Of a stretch of DNA of 24,445 nucleotides, positions 16,308-24,445 are shown one piece after another. The DNA is from Streptomyces showdoensis (lineage in GTDB: Bacteria > Actinomycetota > Actinomycetes > Streptomycetales > Streptomycetaceae). The stretch lies in contig NZ_BAAAXG010000020.1 of NCBI RefSeq assembly GCF_039535475.1, forward strand, positions 1 through 24,445. Direction: 5' to 3'. Numbering within the stretch: position 1 is the stretch's first letter; each line of letters starts with the position of its first letter. The translations under genes were made by a program, and so were the position numbers. The notes under the pieces are model-generated. The model saw only the letters and a program-made list of their open reading frames with translations. It did no database searches and was not told where the DNA came from.

Positions 16308-16323
16308 GACAGCGTACAATGTC
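16308..16323 (-). promoter_or_regulatory. Candidate GntR operator dyad
   Basis: GACATTGTACGCTGTC on the minus strand is a 16-bp imperfect dyad: GACA/TGTC arms around a central GTAC, with two mismatched position pairs. It lies 27 bp before the GntR start and overlaps the stop codon of the preceding gene. Its size and the TTGTAC core resemble operators of FadR/VanR-type regulators. Autoregulation is inferred. Confidence 0.45.
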
Positions 16324-17309
16324 ACGTTTCCCCGGCCGACCCTCCGTCCTCCTCGGATCGGGCGGCCTCGTAGACGGCCACCGCGACGGCCAGGTCCTCC
16401 CAGGCCATGCCGACGCTCTTGAAGAGGCGCGGCGCCGCCGGATCCGCCGGGGCGCGCCCGGCGACCAGGTCGGCCAGCGTGCCGGCGATGTGCCCGGGCC
16501 CGATCGCGCCCTCGGCCTCGGGGATCAGCAGGTCCCCGGCCTCGCGCAGCGCCGCCGTCCGCGACTCGACGTACACCTCGGACCGCCGGACCAGCGCGGT
16601 GTCGGTCTCGCGGGCGTCCGGCTCGTGCGAGCCGACCGCCACGACGGTGGCCCCCGGCCGCACCAGTCGTCCGTCGAAGAGCGGTTCGCGGGCCGTGGTG
16701 CAGCAGACGACCAGGTCCGCCTCCGCCACCTCCTCCGCCGTGCCCGTACGGACCTTCGGCACGCCCAGCTCCTCGGCGTACGCGGCCAGCCGCCGGGCCC
16801 CCTCCGGGTTGCGGGCGACGACCACCGCCTCGGCGAGCTCCCGCACCGCGAGCAGCGCGTCGAGGTGCGCGTACGCCTGCGGACCCGAGCCGAACAGCAC
16901 CAGGCTCAGCGGGCGGTCCGCCGGGGCCAGGTGACGGACCGCCAGGGCGGAGACCGCCGGGGTGCGCAGCGAGGTGAGCGCGATGCCGTCGAGCAGCGCG
17001 ACCGGGAGCAGCGTGGCGCCGTCCAGGAGCAGATAGCCGCCGGTGATCCGGGGCAGCCCGAGGGCCGGGTTGCCGGGGGCGATCCCGACGACCTTCACCC
17101 CGGCCCAGGCGCCCGACGCGGCGGGCATCAGCAGCACCTCTCCGGCGGGCACCGGCGTCGAGGTGCGCTGCGGGCCGGTCTCCGGGTCGAGGCCCTCGCG
17201 CAGCGCGTCCGCCAGCGCCTCGACCGCGGGCGCCCGGCGACGCCAGCCGGGCCACGGCCCCGGCGTCGAGCCAGAGCGGGGCCCCGGGGCCCCGCGGGGT
17301 GGCCGTCAC
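16322..17309 (-). CDS. Ornithine cyclodeaminase/mu-crystallin-family reductase (one frameshift)
   Basis: Members of this family are NAD(P)H enzymes; next to proline-racemase genes they are most often pyrroline-2-carboxylate reductases that make L-proline. GTG 17309 overlaps the preceding stop as GTGA. The first frame gives VTATPRGPGAPLWLDAGAV. One surplus G in a GGG run near 17240 then shifts it, after which PAGEVLLMPAASGAWAGVKVV, IAPGNPALGLPRITGGYLLL and LTSLRTPAVSALAVRHLA follow, then the dinucleotide-binding loop LFGSGPQAYAHLDAL, a VVCCTTAREPLFDG strand and the VAVGSHEPDARE region. The end, LFKSVGMAWEDLAVAVAVYE, is also standard. Corrected length is about 328 residues, normal for the family. 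The arginine and lysine pattern that would separate true ornithine cyclodeaminase from the reductase cannot be decided here, so the reductase role rests on context. Confidence 0.87.
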
Positions 17310-18352
17310 AGGGCGAACCCCGAGCCGAGGGCGTCGTAGGGGTCGAGCGTGAACAGGTGCTCGCCCGTGCGGTGCGCGCTGCCCGTCACGGTGGTCACCA
17401 GGCCCTCCGGGCCCGCCCCTCCCGGCGCGAGCCGGCCCGTGAACACCGTGCCCACGACGGATTCGTGGGTCAGCGTGTCGTCCTCCTTCAGGCGCCCCTC
17501 GTCGGCGAGGAGGGCGAGCCGGGCGGAGGTGCCGGAGCCGCAGGGCGAGCGGTCGATCTGGCCGTCGGCGAAGACGGTGACGTTCCGCTGGCGCGGTCCG
17601 GCCGGGGTGTCGGGGAGGTCCTCGTACAGGATCACTCCGTACACCCCGGACAGCAGCGGCCGGCCCGGGTGGCGGGTCGCCGGGTGGCCGGCCAGCGCGA
17701 CCCGGATCTCCCGGCCCGCGGCCACCAGTCCGGGCAGGTCGGCGCGGTCCACGCGCAGGCCGAACGCGGAGGCGGGGACCGAGGCGTAGCAGGCGCCGGC
17801 GTGCGCGAGGTCGACCTCGACCGTGCCCAGGCTCGTGGCGACCGGGACCGCCCGGCCGGTCACGCGGGCCGGGACGTTGCGGAAGGTGACGCCGGTGGTG
17901 CGGCCTCCCGCGCGGTGCACGGTCGCGGCGACCCGCCCTGACGGGACGTCGATCCGCACCTCGACGTCCCGTCCGTCCTCGGGGACGGCGACCCGGCCGG
18001 AGTCCACGGCCCAGGCGCCGAGCGCCATCGTGCCGTGGCCGCAGGCCGTCGAGTAGCCGTCCTTGTGCCAGAACAGGACGCCCAGGTGCGCCCCGTCGTC
18101 GTCCGGGGGCACGACGAAGCCGCCGTACATGCCCGCGTGGCCGCGCGGCTCCCGGACGAGCAGCCGGCGCAGGCCGTCCAGCGGGCCCGGGCGCGGCGCG
18201 GTGCCGTCGCCGCCCGGGCCGAGGAGGGTGGCCCGGCGCTCGGCGACGGTGTCGCCGGGCAGCGGCGGCAGGCCGGCGGCGGCCAGGTCGACGATCCGGA
18301 AGGGTTCGCCGGCCGTGTGGTAGTCGGTGGTCCGCACCTCCGTGGAGCTCAC
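17306..18352 (-). CDS. Proline racemase-family protein 1 (Cys/Cys active site)
   Basis: This intact 348-residue protein of the proline racemase / hydroxyproline 2-epimerase family starts at GTG 18352, overlapping the upstream stop as GTGA. The N terminus VRTTDYHTAGEPFRIV carries the family HTxGEP-type signature. Both catalytic cysteines are present: Cys104 in YSTACGHGTMALG and Cys271 in QIDRSPCGSGTSARLA. In this family the Cys/Cys pair marks racemases and epimerases, while trans-3-hydroxyproline dehydratases replace one of them (for example by Thr), so racemase or epimerase activity on proline or a hydroxyproline is favoured. It is cytoplasmic, with no signal peptide. It lies between a second family member upstream and the reductase downstream, which argues for a shared imino-acid pathway. 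Confidence 0.93.
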   Translation of the reverse strand: MSSTEVRTTDYHTAGEPFRIVDLAAAGLPPLPGDTVAERRATLLGPGGDGTAPRPGPLDGLRRLLVREPRGHAGMYGGFVVPPDDDGAHLGVLFWHKDGYSTACGHGTMALGAWAVDSGRVAVPEDGRDVEVRIDVPSGRVAATVHRAGGRTTGVTFRNVPARVTGRAVPVATSLGTVEVDLAHAGACYASVPASAFGLRVDRADLPGLVAAGREIRVALAGHPATRHPGRPLLSGVYGVILYEDLPDTPAGPRQRNVTVFADGQIDRSPCGSGTSARLALLADEGRLKEDDTLTHESVVGTVFTGRLAPGGAGPEGLVTTVTGSAHRTGEHLFTLDPYDALGSGFAL

Positions 18353-19440
18353 AGCAGGAATCCCGCCGGGAAGGGGTCGGTCGGGTCGAGGAAGTACTGG
18401 CCCGTGCCGGTGATCCAGGCCCGGCCGGTGACCGTGGGCACGATCGCCGGGAGGCCCCCGACCGTGGTCTCGCCCACGATCCGGCCGGTGAACTCGGTCC
18501 CCGATGAAGGACTCGTTGACGAAGTCCTGGTCCGGGCCGAGGAGTCCGCGCGCGTGCAGCTGGGCCATCCGCGCGCTGGTGCCCGTCCCGCACGGGGAGC
18601 GGTCGAACCAGCCGGGGTGGATCGCCATGGCGTGCCGCGAACGGCGCCCGTCCGAGCCGGGGGCGGCCAGGTAGACGTGCTTCACGCCGCCCTGGTGCGG
18701 GTCCTCCGGGTGGACCGGGCGGTCCGGGCCCGCGTTGATCGCGTCCATGAGGGACAGCCCGAAGGCGAGCAGGTCCTCCTTGCGGGCCCGGTCGAAGGGC
18801 AGCCCGATGGAGTCGAGCTCCACGAAGGCGTAGAAGTTGCCGCCGTACGCGAGGTCGTAGGTGACCGTGCCGAAGCCGGGGACCTCGGTCTTGAGGTCCA
18901 GGCCCGCGCTGAAGGCGGGGACGTTGGTGAGGGTGACGGAGCGGGCGGCGCCGTCCTCCACCTTCACGTCCACGCTGACCAGCCCGGCCGGCGTGTCCAG
19001 CCGGACCGTCGTCACCGGCTCGCTGACCGGGACCATGCCGGTCTCCACCAGGACCGTGGCGACGCCGATGGTGCCGTGGCCGCACATCGGGAGCAGGCCG
19101 GACACCTCGATGAACAGGACCCCGTAGTTTTTTTTTTTCGGGTTTTTTTTCCCTTGCTCGTCGGGGAGGCGTCGGCCGGCGCCCGATTGGTCCATGGCCG
19201 ACGCCTCATCGCGCGAGTGTGTTCTCAAGACGCAGGATACGACATCGAGCAGGTCCGTGAGCAACGCGTTTTTCTTTGAGGTTCCAGGCCGCTTCGAGCG
19301 AACGTGTTCGGACGCGCTTCTCGGCCATGTGGGAGCAGGGATCATCCAGTACCCCTCCCCCCCGCCCGTGATCACGCGGGTCGGCATCGCCCACTCGTTA
19401 TTGCACCCGATGTTGACCCGCGTGGGTAGACGTGACTGGT
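18349..19440 (-). pseudogene. Proline racemase-family protein 2 (4-hydroxyproline 2-epimerase-like), corrupted 5' third
   Basis: Downstream of 19127 the frame is clean: YGVLFIEVSGLLPMCGHGTIG with the first catalytic Cys, VPAFSAGLDLKTEVPGFGTV, NFYAFVELDSIGLPFDRAR and GWFDRSPCGTGTSARMAQLH with the second. One extra G near 18500 breaks the end; correcting it gives SFIGTEFTGRIVGETTVGG and the terminal DPTDPFPAGFLL, then TGA at 18351-18349. Upstream of 19128 the coding sequence can still be followed through errors: MPTRVITGG near 19387-19360, a MAEKRVR piece near 19325 and an EASAMDQSG piece near 19200, so the true N terminus lies near 19430-19440. The T11 and T8 tracts at 19128-19150 fall inside the gene. 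Residue choice (LPMCGHGTIG, SPCGTGTSARMAQLHARG) resembles 4-hydroxyproline 2-epimerases. The start cannot be set. Confidence 0.85.
19128..19150. repeat. T11 and T8 homopolymers inside a coding region
   Basis: T11 (19128-19138), CGGG, then T8 (19143-19150) interrupt the racemase-2 frame at the residues just before YGVLF. Such tracts are foreign to Streptomyces coding DNA. They mark the point from which sequence quality falls. Confidence 0.9.
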
Positions 19441-19910
19441 TTGCGCATGGTTCCCATTCCGGCTCGGCTTGCGTCGGCGTAGGATCGCTGCCGGCCGGGA
19501 CGGCGTGCTTTCAGTGGTTCGGCCGTCGCCTATGGGCCTTTAAGGGGAGGCAGATTCGTAAGGAAGGAAAGCCACAGCCCGAGAGAAAGAACACGCGTCT
19601 GTTTCGGCTGAAGCAGGAGGGCGTCGTTGTTTATTGAGAAGAAGGGTTGATGGAAGGCCTCCCCTTTTGTAGGTTTTGTAAATATCGATAAGCAATTTGC
19701 TTATGGACATGAATCATCCCCTCCGAACTTATCAGGATTTAATTTTGATGATACCCCTAGTAATAAGCCAGGTCTTCCCAGGAATCTGACTTGACCTCTT
19801 ATCCTTTTCTTCGTGGAACTTCGCCAGCCTAATTAGGGAATAGACCATCTTCTTGGTTTCCCCCCTTTTCTTCCCTTTCCTCTTTTCTCCTCCCCATTTT
19901 TTATAGTATT
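19441..19910. other. Unassigned segment turning AT-rich
   Basis: Nothing upstream of the racemase-2 N terminus could be assigned. From about 19630 to 19910 the composition becomes AT-rich and then T/C-rich, unlike the rest of the window. The only structured item is the small palindrome at 19688-19704. No promoter for the racemase operon can be trusted here. Confidence 0.6.
19688..19704. repeat. 17-bp AT-rich palindrome
   Basis: ATAAGCAA-T-TTGCTTAT is a perfect 8-bp inverted repeat around one base. It looks operator-like, but it sits in sequence of doubtful quality. Confidence 0.5.
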
Positions 19911-21720
19911 TTCCCGATGGGCGTAATGGTGCCTATCCTCGAATACCGAGGCATCACGAGTCCTCTCTTTTCCCAGGCCAGGCCCCCCCCCGGTTCCACA
20001 GCTCCCGGAGCAGAGTATGCGGTTGGAACGCCACTGTTTTCCTTGGGGTTTCAGACACACGGGCCTCCGCTTCCCATCACCCCAGCCCACCTCCACCCCC
20101 CGGCAATCCCCGGCACCTACCCCCTCACACCTCCCCCACCCCCGCCCCCGCCCCCGGCCCAGCTCCAGGAGCACGTCTTCGCAGCGCCCCCCCCCCCCCC
20201 TCCGTCCTATCCATCCATTAGCATTCGCTGTAGATGTTTCTCCAGAGTTCGCGACTTGATCGTTCAGGCCGATCTAGTACGCGGCCCTGGCCGATTAATG
20301 CTCGACTCGTCCCCTCCCCCTGAACCTCCCCCTTCACCGAAAAGTATTTTGGACTGCTCGTCTCGGACCGTTTTGCAGCCAACTTTGCGTTAGAGCCACC
20401 GTTGCGATGGGCCGTATAGGCTAGACCACCTTTGGTGTAGATCGGTGTTGCGTTGTAAGAAACAGGGGATCACACCGGCTAGTAGTGCCCACACCCATTC
20501 ACAGCACGTGAACAGTCCTTCCCTCTCCTCCCCCCCCCATTTTACCCCTACCCCAACATCCCACCCCACTCAAGCTCGTTGCGAACGGAATATATAGTCC
20601 GTGAGATTGCCCGGAACCCCATATACGGACCACCAGTCATTCTCACTGATCGCCCCCCTCCCTCCACACCCACCCTCTTTTCCCACTCCCCCGAATGGCC
20701 CTCCCCCCACCCTATGACAAGCAGCCGACCCTCCCCCGCCTTCCTATCCCCTTCCCTCCCGCCAACCGGAGACCCATCCTAGTACACGCACGCCGCCCCT
20801 GCTCCGCCCAGCCACGGCCACTCCCCAGCTCGACCCCCTCCCCCCCCCTGAGCTCGCCCCCCCGCCCCCCCCTCCTCCCTGTGTACGTACGCACCCCTTC
20901 TCCTTGTCACACCTGGCCGCACCATCCATATTGACTCACCGCCGCATAAAACACGTCTTGGATAATCAGCTGTATGAAGGCCTTTTGTTGTGCACTAGAA
21001 GGCACTGCTCTTGTGCCGGACGATCCCCCCCTTCGTATTTACCCTCACCCTCTCTCGGAGACACTCCCGCCCACTCCACGCCTCCTCCAGCTCCTCCGAT
21101 TCCCCCTCCCCTCTCCTCACTTTCCCCTAGCCTATCCCCTCCCCTCTTTTTCAGTGTCGCCCCTCTCTGTACACCCCTCGCGACACTCCCTCTTCGGTTA
21201 CGCGCCCAGCGAGACGTGTTTGGGCGCGACACGCACCACCGTCGCAGACGTTTGGCGATAATTGCCTTACACGCTGGAACCTTAATCCCCACGTCATTCC
21301 TCCGCGTTCGCGATTCCCCCCCCCCTTTCCGTTTCTTTTTTTTTTAGGCGTTCCGTTAGTCGATCCCCGGATCTGGGTCCTAGCGACCTTGCCCCCCCCA
21401 GTGCGGCAGCGGCTCCGCCCGGCCTCCGTCCGCCGCAACACCATGCACTGCCCGCCTGCCCAGGCATCGCTCGGGCCCGCTTTTTACGCCCCCTTCTGCC
21501 CCCCCTTGTCATCACGCCCCCCGCTCCACCTTCCGCGCTCCCTTCGCCTTCCCCATCCCCCCCCGCCTCTCTCTAGCGGTGGGTCCGGCAGCGCGTGCCG
21601 GTCTCCCTGGTGCTTTTTGTCCGGGCCCAACAGCGTTAATCTTTTTCCGATGTACGTGCCCTGTGAACCATTCACCCCCCCCCCCCCCCCCTTACGCAAC
21701 GCGCGCCTTGTGGCCGGCCG
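19911..21720. other. Pyrimidine-rich, homopolymer-laden segment with no recognisable genes
   Basis: The plus strand is dominated by C and T, with C14 at 20187-20200, C10 at 21316-21325, T10 at 21336-21345 and C17 at 21675-21691. The open frames present are Pro/Ser/Leu-rich on plus and Gly/Arg-rich on minus, as expected from the base bias alone. No protein motif or RNA gene was recognised. A corrupted read end is the simplest reading. Confidence 0.65.
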
Positions 21721-24445
21721 GCCTACATCGAGGGCGCTGTCTTTTCTTGGCCGCGTGCTGATTAGGCGCGGCGTCCGAAGGGAGTCCGCGACGATGGCGG
21801 GAGCGGGGACCGGGCACGCGCGGGGGCCTTGCGGTTCCCGGCGGTCGCGGACCGTAACGACCTAGGGCCGCCCACCGCCTGGCCGTCAAATGCGGCCCTG
21901 GCACCAGCCCATGCCGGCACGGGTCAGCAGCTTGACCGTACGCGCGTCGCGGGCTGCCCAGCTCGTCCGTCGCCTCCTCGGATCTCCGGCCGTCCTTCCG
22001 CCCACCTCCTCGCAAGCGGAGAGTCCGTCCGTCCCGTCGGAGCCACGGATCGTCAGCCCCGCGCCGGGGCGGGTGGGCGACGGCCATCGCTGTCCGCGAA
22101 GGTAGGCGCGCCAGACGGGTGCGGCGGCGGCGGTATGGCGGTTCGCCGCCTCCGCCTCCCCTTGGGTCCCGCCCACGGCTGGACGCGATCGCGGTGTCCC
22201 CTTCGTGCCCCGCCATCGTTCGACTGTCGCGACACGAGCGCCAGTGTGGGGGCTTCCCCCTGTATGTGTCACGCACACAGCTATTCACGCCGGCCTCACC
22301 CCCCGATCCAGCAAGCGCACCCACGGGACCGAGGTTGCGCTGTCCCGGGAGACCTACAGCGCAACTCCGTTCAGTACGCTGCTGCACGCTCCCTCACGCC
22401 GCACGTCCCACGCACCACACGCCTCGACGGATTTATAGGTGGGACAGTTCGGCGCACACACGCGCACACGTTGTGCCCACACCGCCAGCGCGGTGCGCCA
22501 CGGCGATACGGCGGGCGCGTCCCCGGGAAGGGGAGCCAGTCGACGGTTCCAGGCGCGCCACCCGTAACAGAGCCTCGACCCGGTCGGTGCTTTGCGACTC
22601 CACCAAAGCGTGTGTCAGGCGTCACGATCCCGGGCGCACGTGGCTGCCACACGCCAGACGCGGCGTCCCCTCAGTCCTCCTATAGCGGGCGCCTCGAACA
22701 GCTTCGCCGGGTTTCCGCTAGGGAGAGTCGCGTGCTGAGGTGCGTAGCCCGCCCGTGTACTGCGGCCGACCTCCACCACCGCCGGGACGCGGGCGCCCGC
22801 TCGCCGGCGAGCGTCGACGCACCGCGCAGCAGCAGGGGGCCGCTGCCCGTCCACGTTGACGACGCGGGCGTCGCCTGGCTAGCCCAGCCCGACTCTTTCC
22901 AGCATCGGCAGGCTGCCCCGCCGGCGCCCACGGACGCCCCGGGGAGGTCCAGCCGGGGGAAGGAGTTGGCGTTTTTCGTTTAAGCAGCCCGTGCGACAGA
23001 CAGGACCAGCGCACCTTCCCCTCGAGAGTGGACAGTGCCGTCGGGCATGCTCGTCTGTTAGTGTTGCGCTTGTCGGCAGTGGTCCCACGTCCCTCGTTGT
23101 TCGGCAGGGGACAGTCCACACCGTGGGGTGCTCAGTGGTGATGGTATCAAACCGTGGCGGGACTTGTGCGCGCCGACGACGCATGCGGGGAACGCGAAGA
23201 GAAGGTATACAGTCACGGTGGCGGCAAGTTGGCCTGCGGGCGTTCCTGCGCCCAAACGTCCGGCTTTCGGGATTTGGCGGTACTTGGCAGCGCTGGTCGA
23301 CGTCGGACAGCGTCATTATGCTTGTTTCATGTGAACTAACGGACAGGCCCCATTTCGAGGCACTGGCCTCTGTGGCCCCTTTTCCTCCGTTGTCACTTTG
23401 GCCTTCTCTCCCCGGTGGGCGAGCAACGAGGGGCCGCGCCGACTCGAGCGCACCTCTGACTGTGTCAGGCCAGCCAGTGACCTCGTTCATGCACAGTCCC
23501 CGTCCCCAGTTCCCTCCCTTTGCTCCCGCGTGCGTCGATGTGGTCACGCACGGGCTACCGCCTTCGGGACCCTAGTGCTTCACGCCTCAGCTTCCTGGGT
23601 GCCCCGTTGGTTGTGCCCTCGCCCCTTTTTTTTACTTTCTTCCCGACGGTGAAAGGCATGCTCGCCAAAGCAATCCTATGGCCGATTGATTCGACAGAAC
23701 CCCACACATTCCCTTTTTTCCCTGGCCCCTGCGTCCGCTTTTATCTCCCGGTTCCGAGCCGTTTGGGTTCTGGGCGCCAAGGACAGGAGACCCCCATCCG
23801 CGCCGACCATCGAGGATTTCCCCGACGGCGACAGGTTGGGCCCTGCTTTTCCTTTCCCCCTGTGCGGGTCGATCTGCGTTCCCGGCGTGTTCCCGTTGGA
23901 CCTGGTTTTTGGCTGCGCGCGCCTTTCCCGCCCCACCATTTGTGGTACGCTTTCCGTCTTCGTTTACTTCCTGCCTTTCTTTCGTTCGTTTCGGGTCATC
24001 TCCGTTTGGGCTCTTCTAAGTGTTGGCTAGCTTCCTACCGTCCGGCTGATGGTTGCGGCGGTTGTCATGGAGTCGCCCGGACTCCTTCTGTGTTCGATCC
24101 AGTTCCCTGTTAGCCGGCCTTGTCGTGTACGGCTGCCTGGTTCTCGGGTCTTCCCCTCGCCCTCCCCATTGCGGGCCTGTGTCCGGGCCCTTTCACCTTC
24201 CTTCCTTGTCCTGAGGTGCCTCGCCCGCGATCAGGGTATCCCGTCGACTCCCTTGGGGGCCACGGGCCTGCCTATGCCGCTGCCCTCGTCCCCCTGGCAG
24301 ACTACGGTGCGTGCAGGCCCTGGGACCTCGGGTCCGTCTCCGCATGTGCCTCCGGCATTGTTTCGTTGGTTCGGGGATTTCCGGTAACCGGCGCTGGCAT
24401 TAAGCCGTGGGACAAGTCTGCGCTGGACGCTCGAACACGAGGAAT
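21721..24445. other. GC-rich then mixed-composition tail with no recognisable genes
   Basis: From about 21720 to 23000 the sequence is again GC-rich and might be badly corrupted Streptomyces DNA. From 23000 to the end it is less GC-rich, with T and C runs. Long open frames exist in several frames at once (for example 21829-22983 plus and 22879-23547 minus), but none has a ribosome site, conserved motif or believable composition. No tRNA, rRNA or repeat array was seen. Confidence 0.6.

Noticed and set aside
19911..21720. Long C and T runs as a possible regulatory or triplex-forming tract
   Set aside because: The runs begin just after a quality collapse inside a known gene and have no repeat unit or conserved order, so an artefact is more likely.
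22440..22470. Short CA/CG dinucleotide-rich stretch as a microsatellite
   Set aside because: It has only a few irregular units, within sequence of doubtful quality.
22615..22860. Minus-strand stretch resembling a dinucleotide-binding segment (RRRAGARVPAVVEVG) of an FAD oxidoreductase
   Set aside because: An FAD oxidase would fit next to a hydroxyproline operon, but the GxGxxG loop is absent and nothing else in the neighbourhood aligns. Chance similarity cannot be excluded.
21829..22983. A 384-residue plus-strand open frame in the tail
   Set aside because: There is no ribosome site, no conserved motif, and overlapping open frames occur on both strands. Composition alone explains its length.

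Overview
The window reads as a very GC-rich actinobacterial chromosome fragment, almost certainly Streptomyces: strong G/C third-position bias, frequent GTG starts, short GAGG-type ribosome sites, and Streptomyces-type proteins (gluABCD, a Crp-fold solo domain, PPOX/F420 oxidoreductase, FCD-type GntR regulator). No mobile element, CRISPR array, rRNA or tRNA was recognised.

Layout. Positions 60-2373 (minus) hold two recognisable but heavily frameshifted genes, an S33-type alpha/beta hydrolase (proline iminopeptidase-like) and nadE. Positions 2623-6464 hold two sulfite-oxidase-family molybdoenzymes, one soluble and one a five-span membrane protein with an internal twin-arginine motif, on either side of a DmpA-type self-processing aminopeptidase. 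Positions 6539-9777 hold a complete gluABCD amino-acid ABC transporter operon (minus). Positions 10017-15550 hold a hypothetical gene, an alpha/beta hydrolase, a solo cyclic-nucleotide-binding-fold protein, a GNAT acetyltransferase, a lipid kinase plus PAP2 phosphatase pair, a YjdM zinc-ribbon protein and a PPOX-class flavin/F420 oxidoreductase. Positions 15565 to about 19440 (minus) hold a probable (hydroxy)proline catabolic operon: two tandem proline-racemase-family genes, an ornithine-cyclodeaminase/pyrroline-2-carboxylate-reductase-family gene and a GntR regulator, tied together by two GTGA stop/start overlaps.

Sequence quality shapes much of what is seen. Clean reading frames occupy about 4.9-17.2 kb. 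Single-base frameshifts appear on both sides (about 2.87, 2.98, 3.48, 3.65, 4.50, 17.24 and 18.50 kb), and reading frames collapse towards both ends. From 19128 the sequence shows long homopolymers, and from about 19.4 to 24.4 kb there is no recognisable coding content. This fits the edges of a low-coverage long-read contig better than biology.

I did not find a convincing new biological system. The items most worth following are the two Cys/Cys racemase paralogues beside a reductase and their GntR dyad, the predicted Sec/Tat dual-targeted membrane molybdoenzyme, the GluB without a lipobox, a probable leaderless yjdM promoter, and a strong hairpin just upstream of the alpha/beta hydrolase gene.
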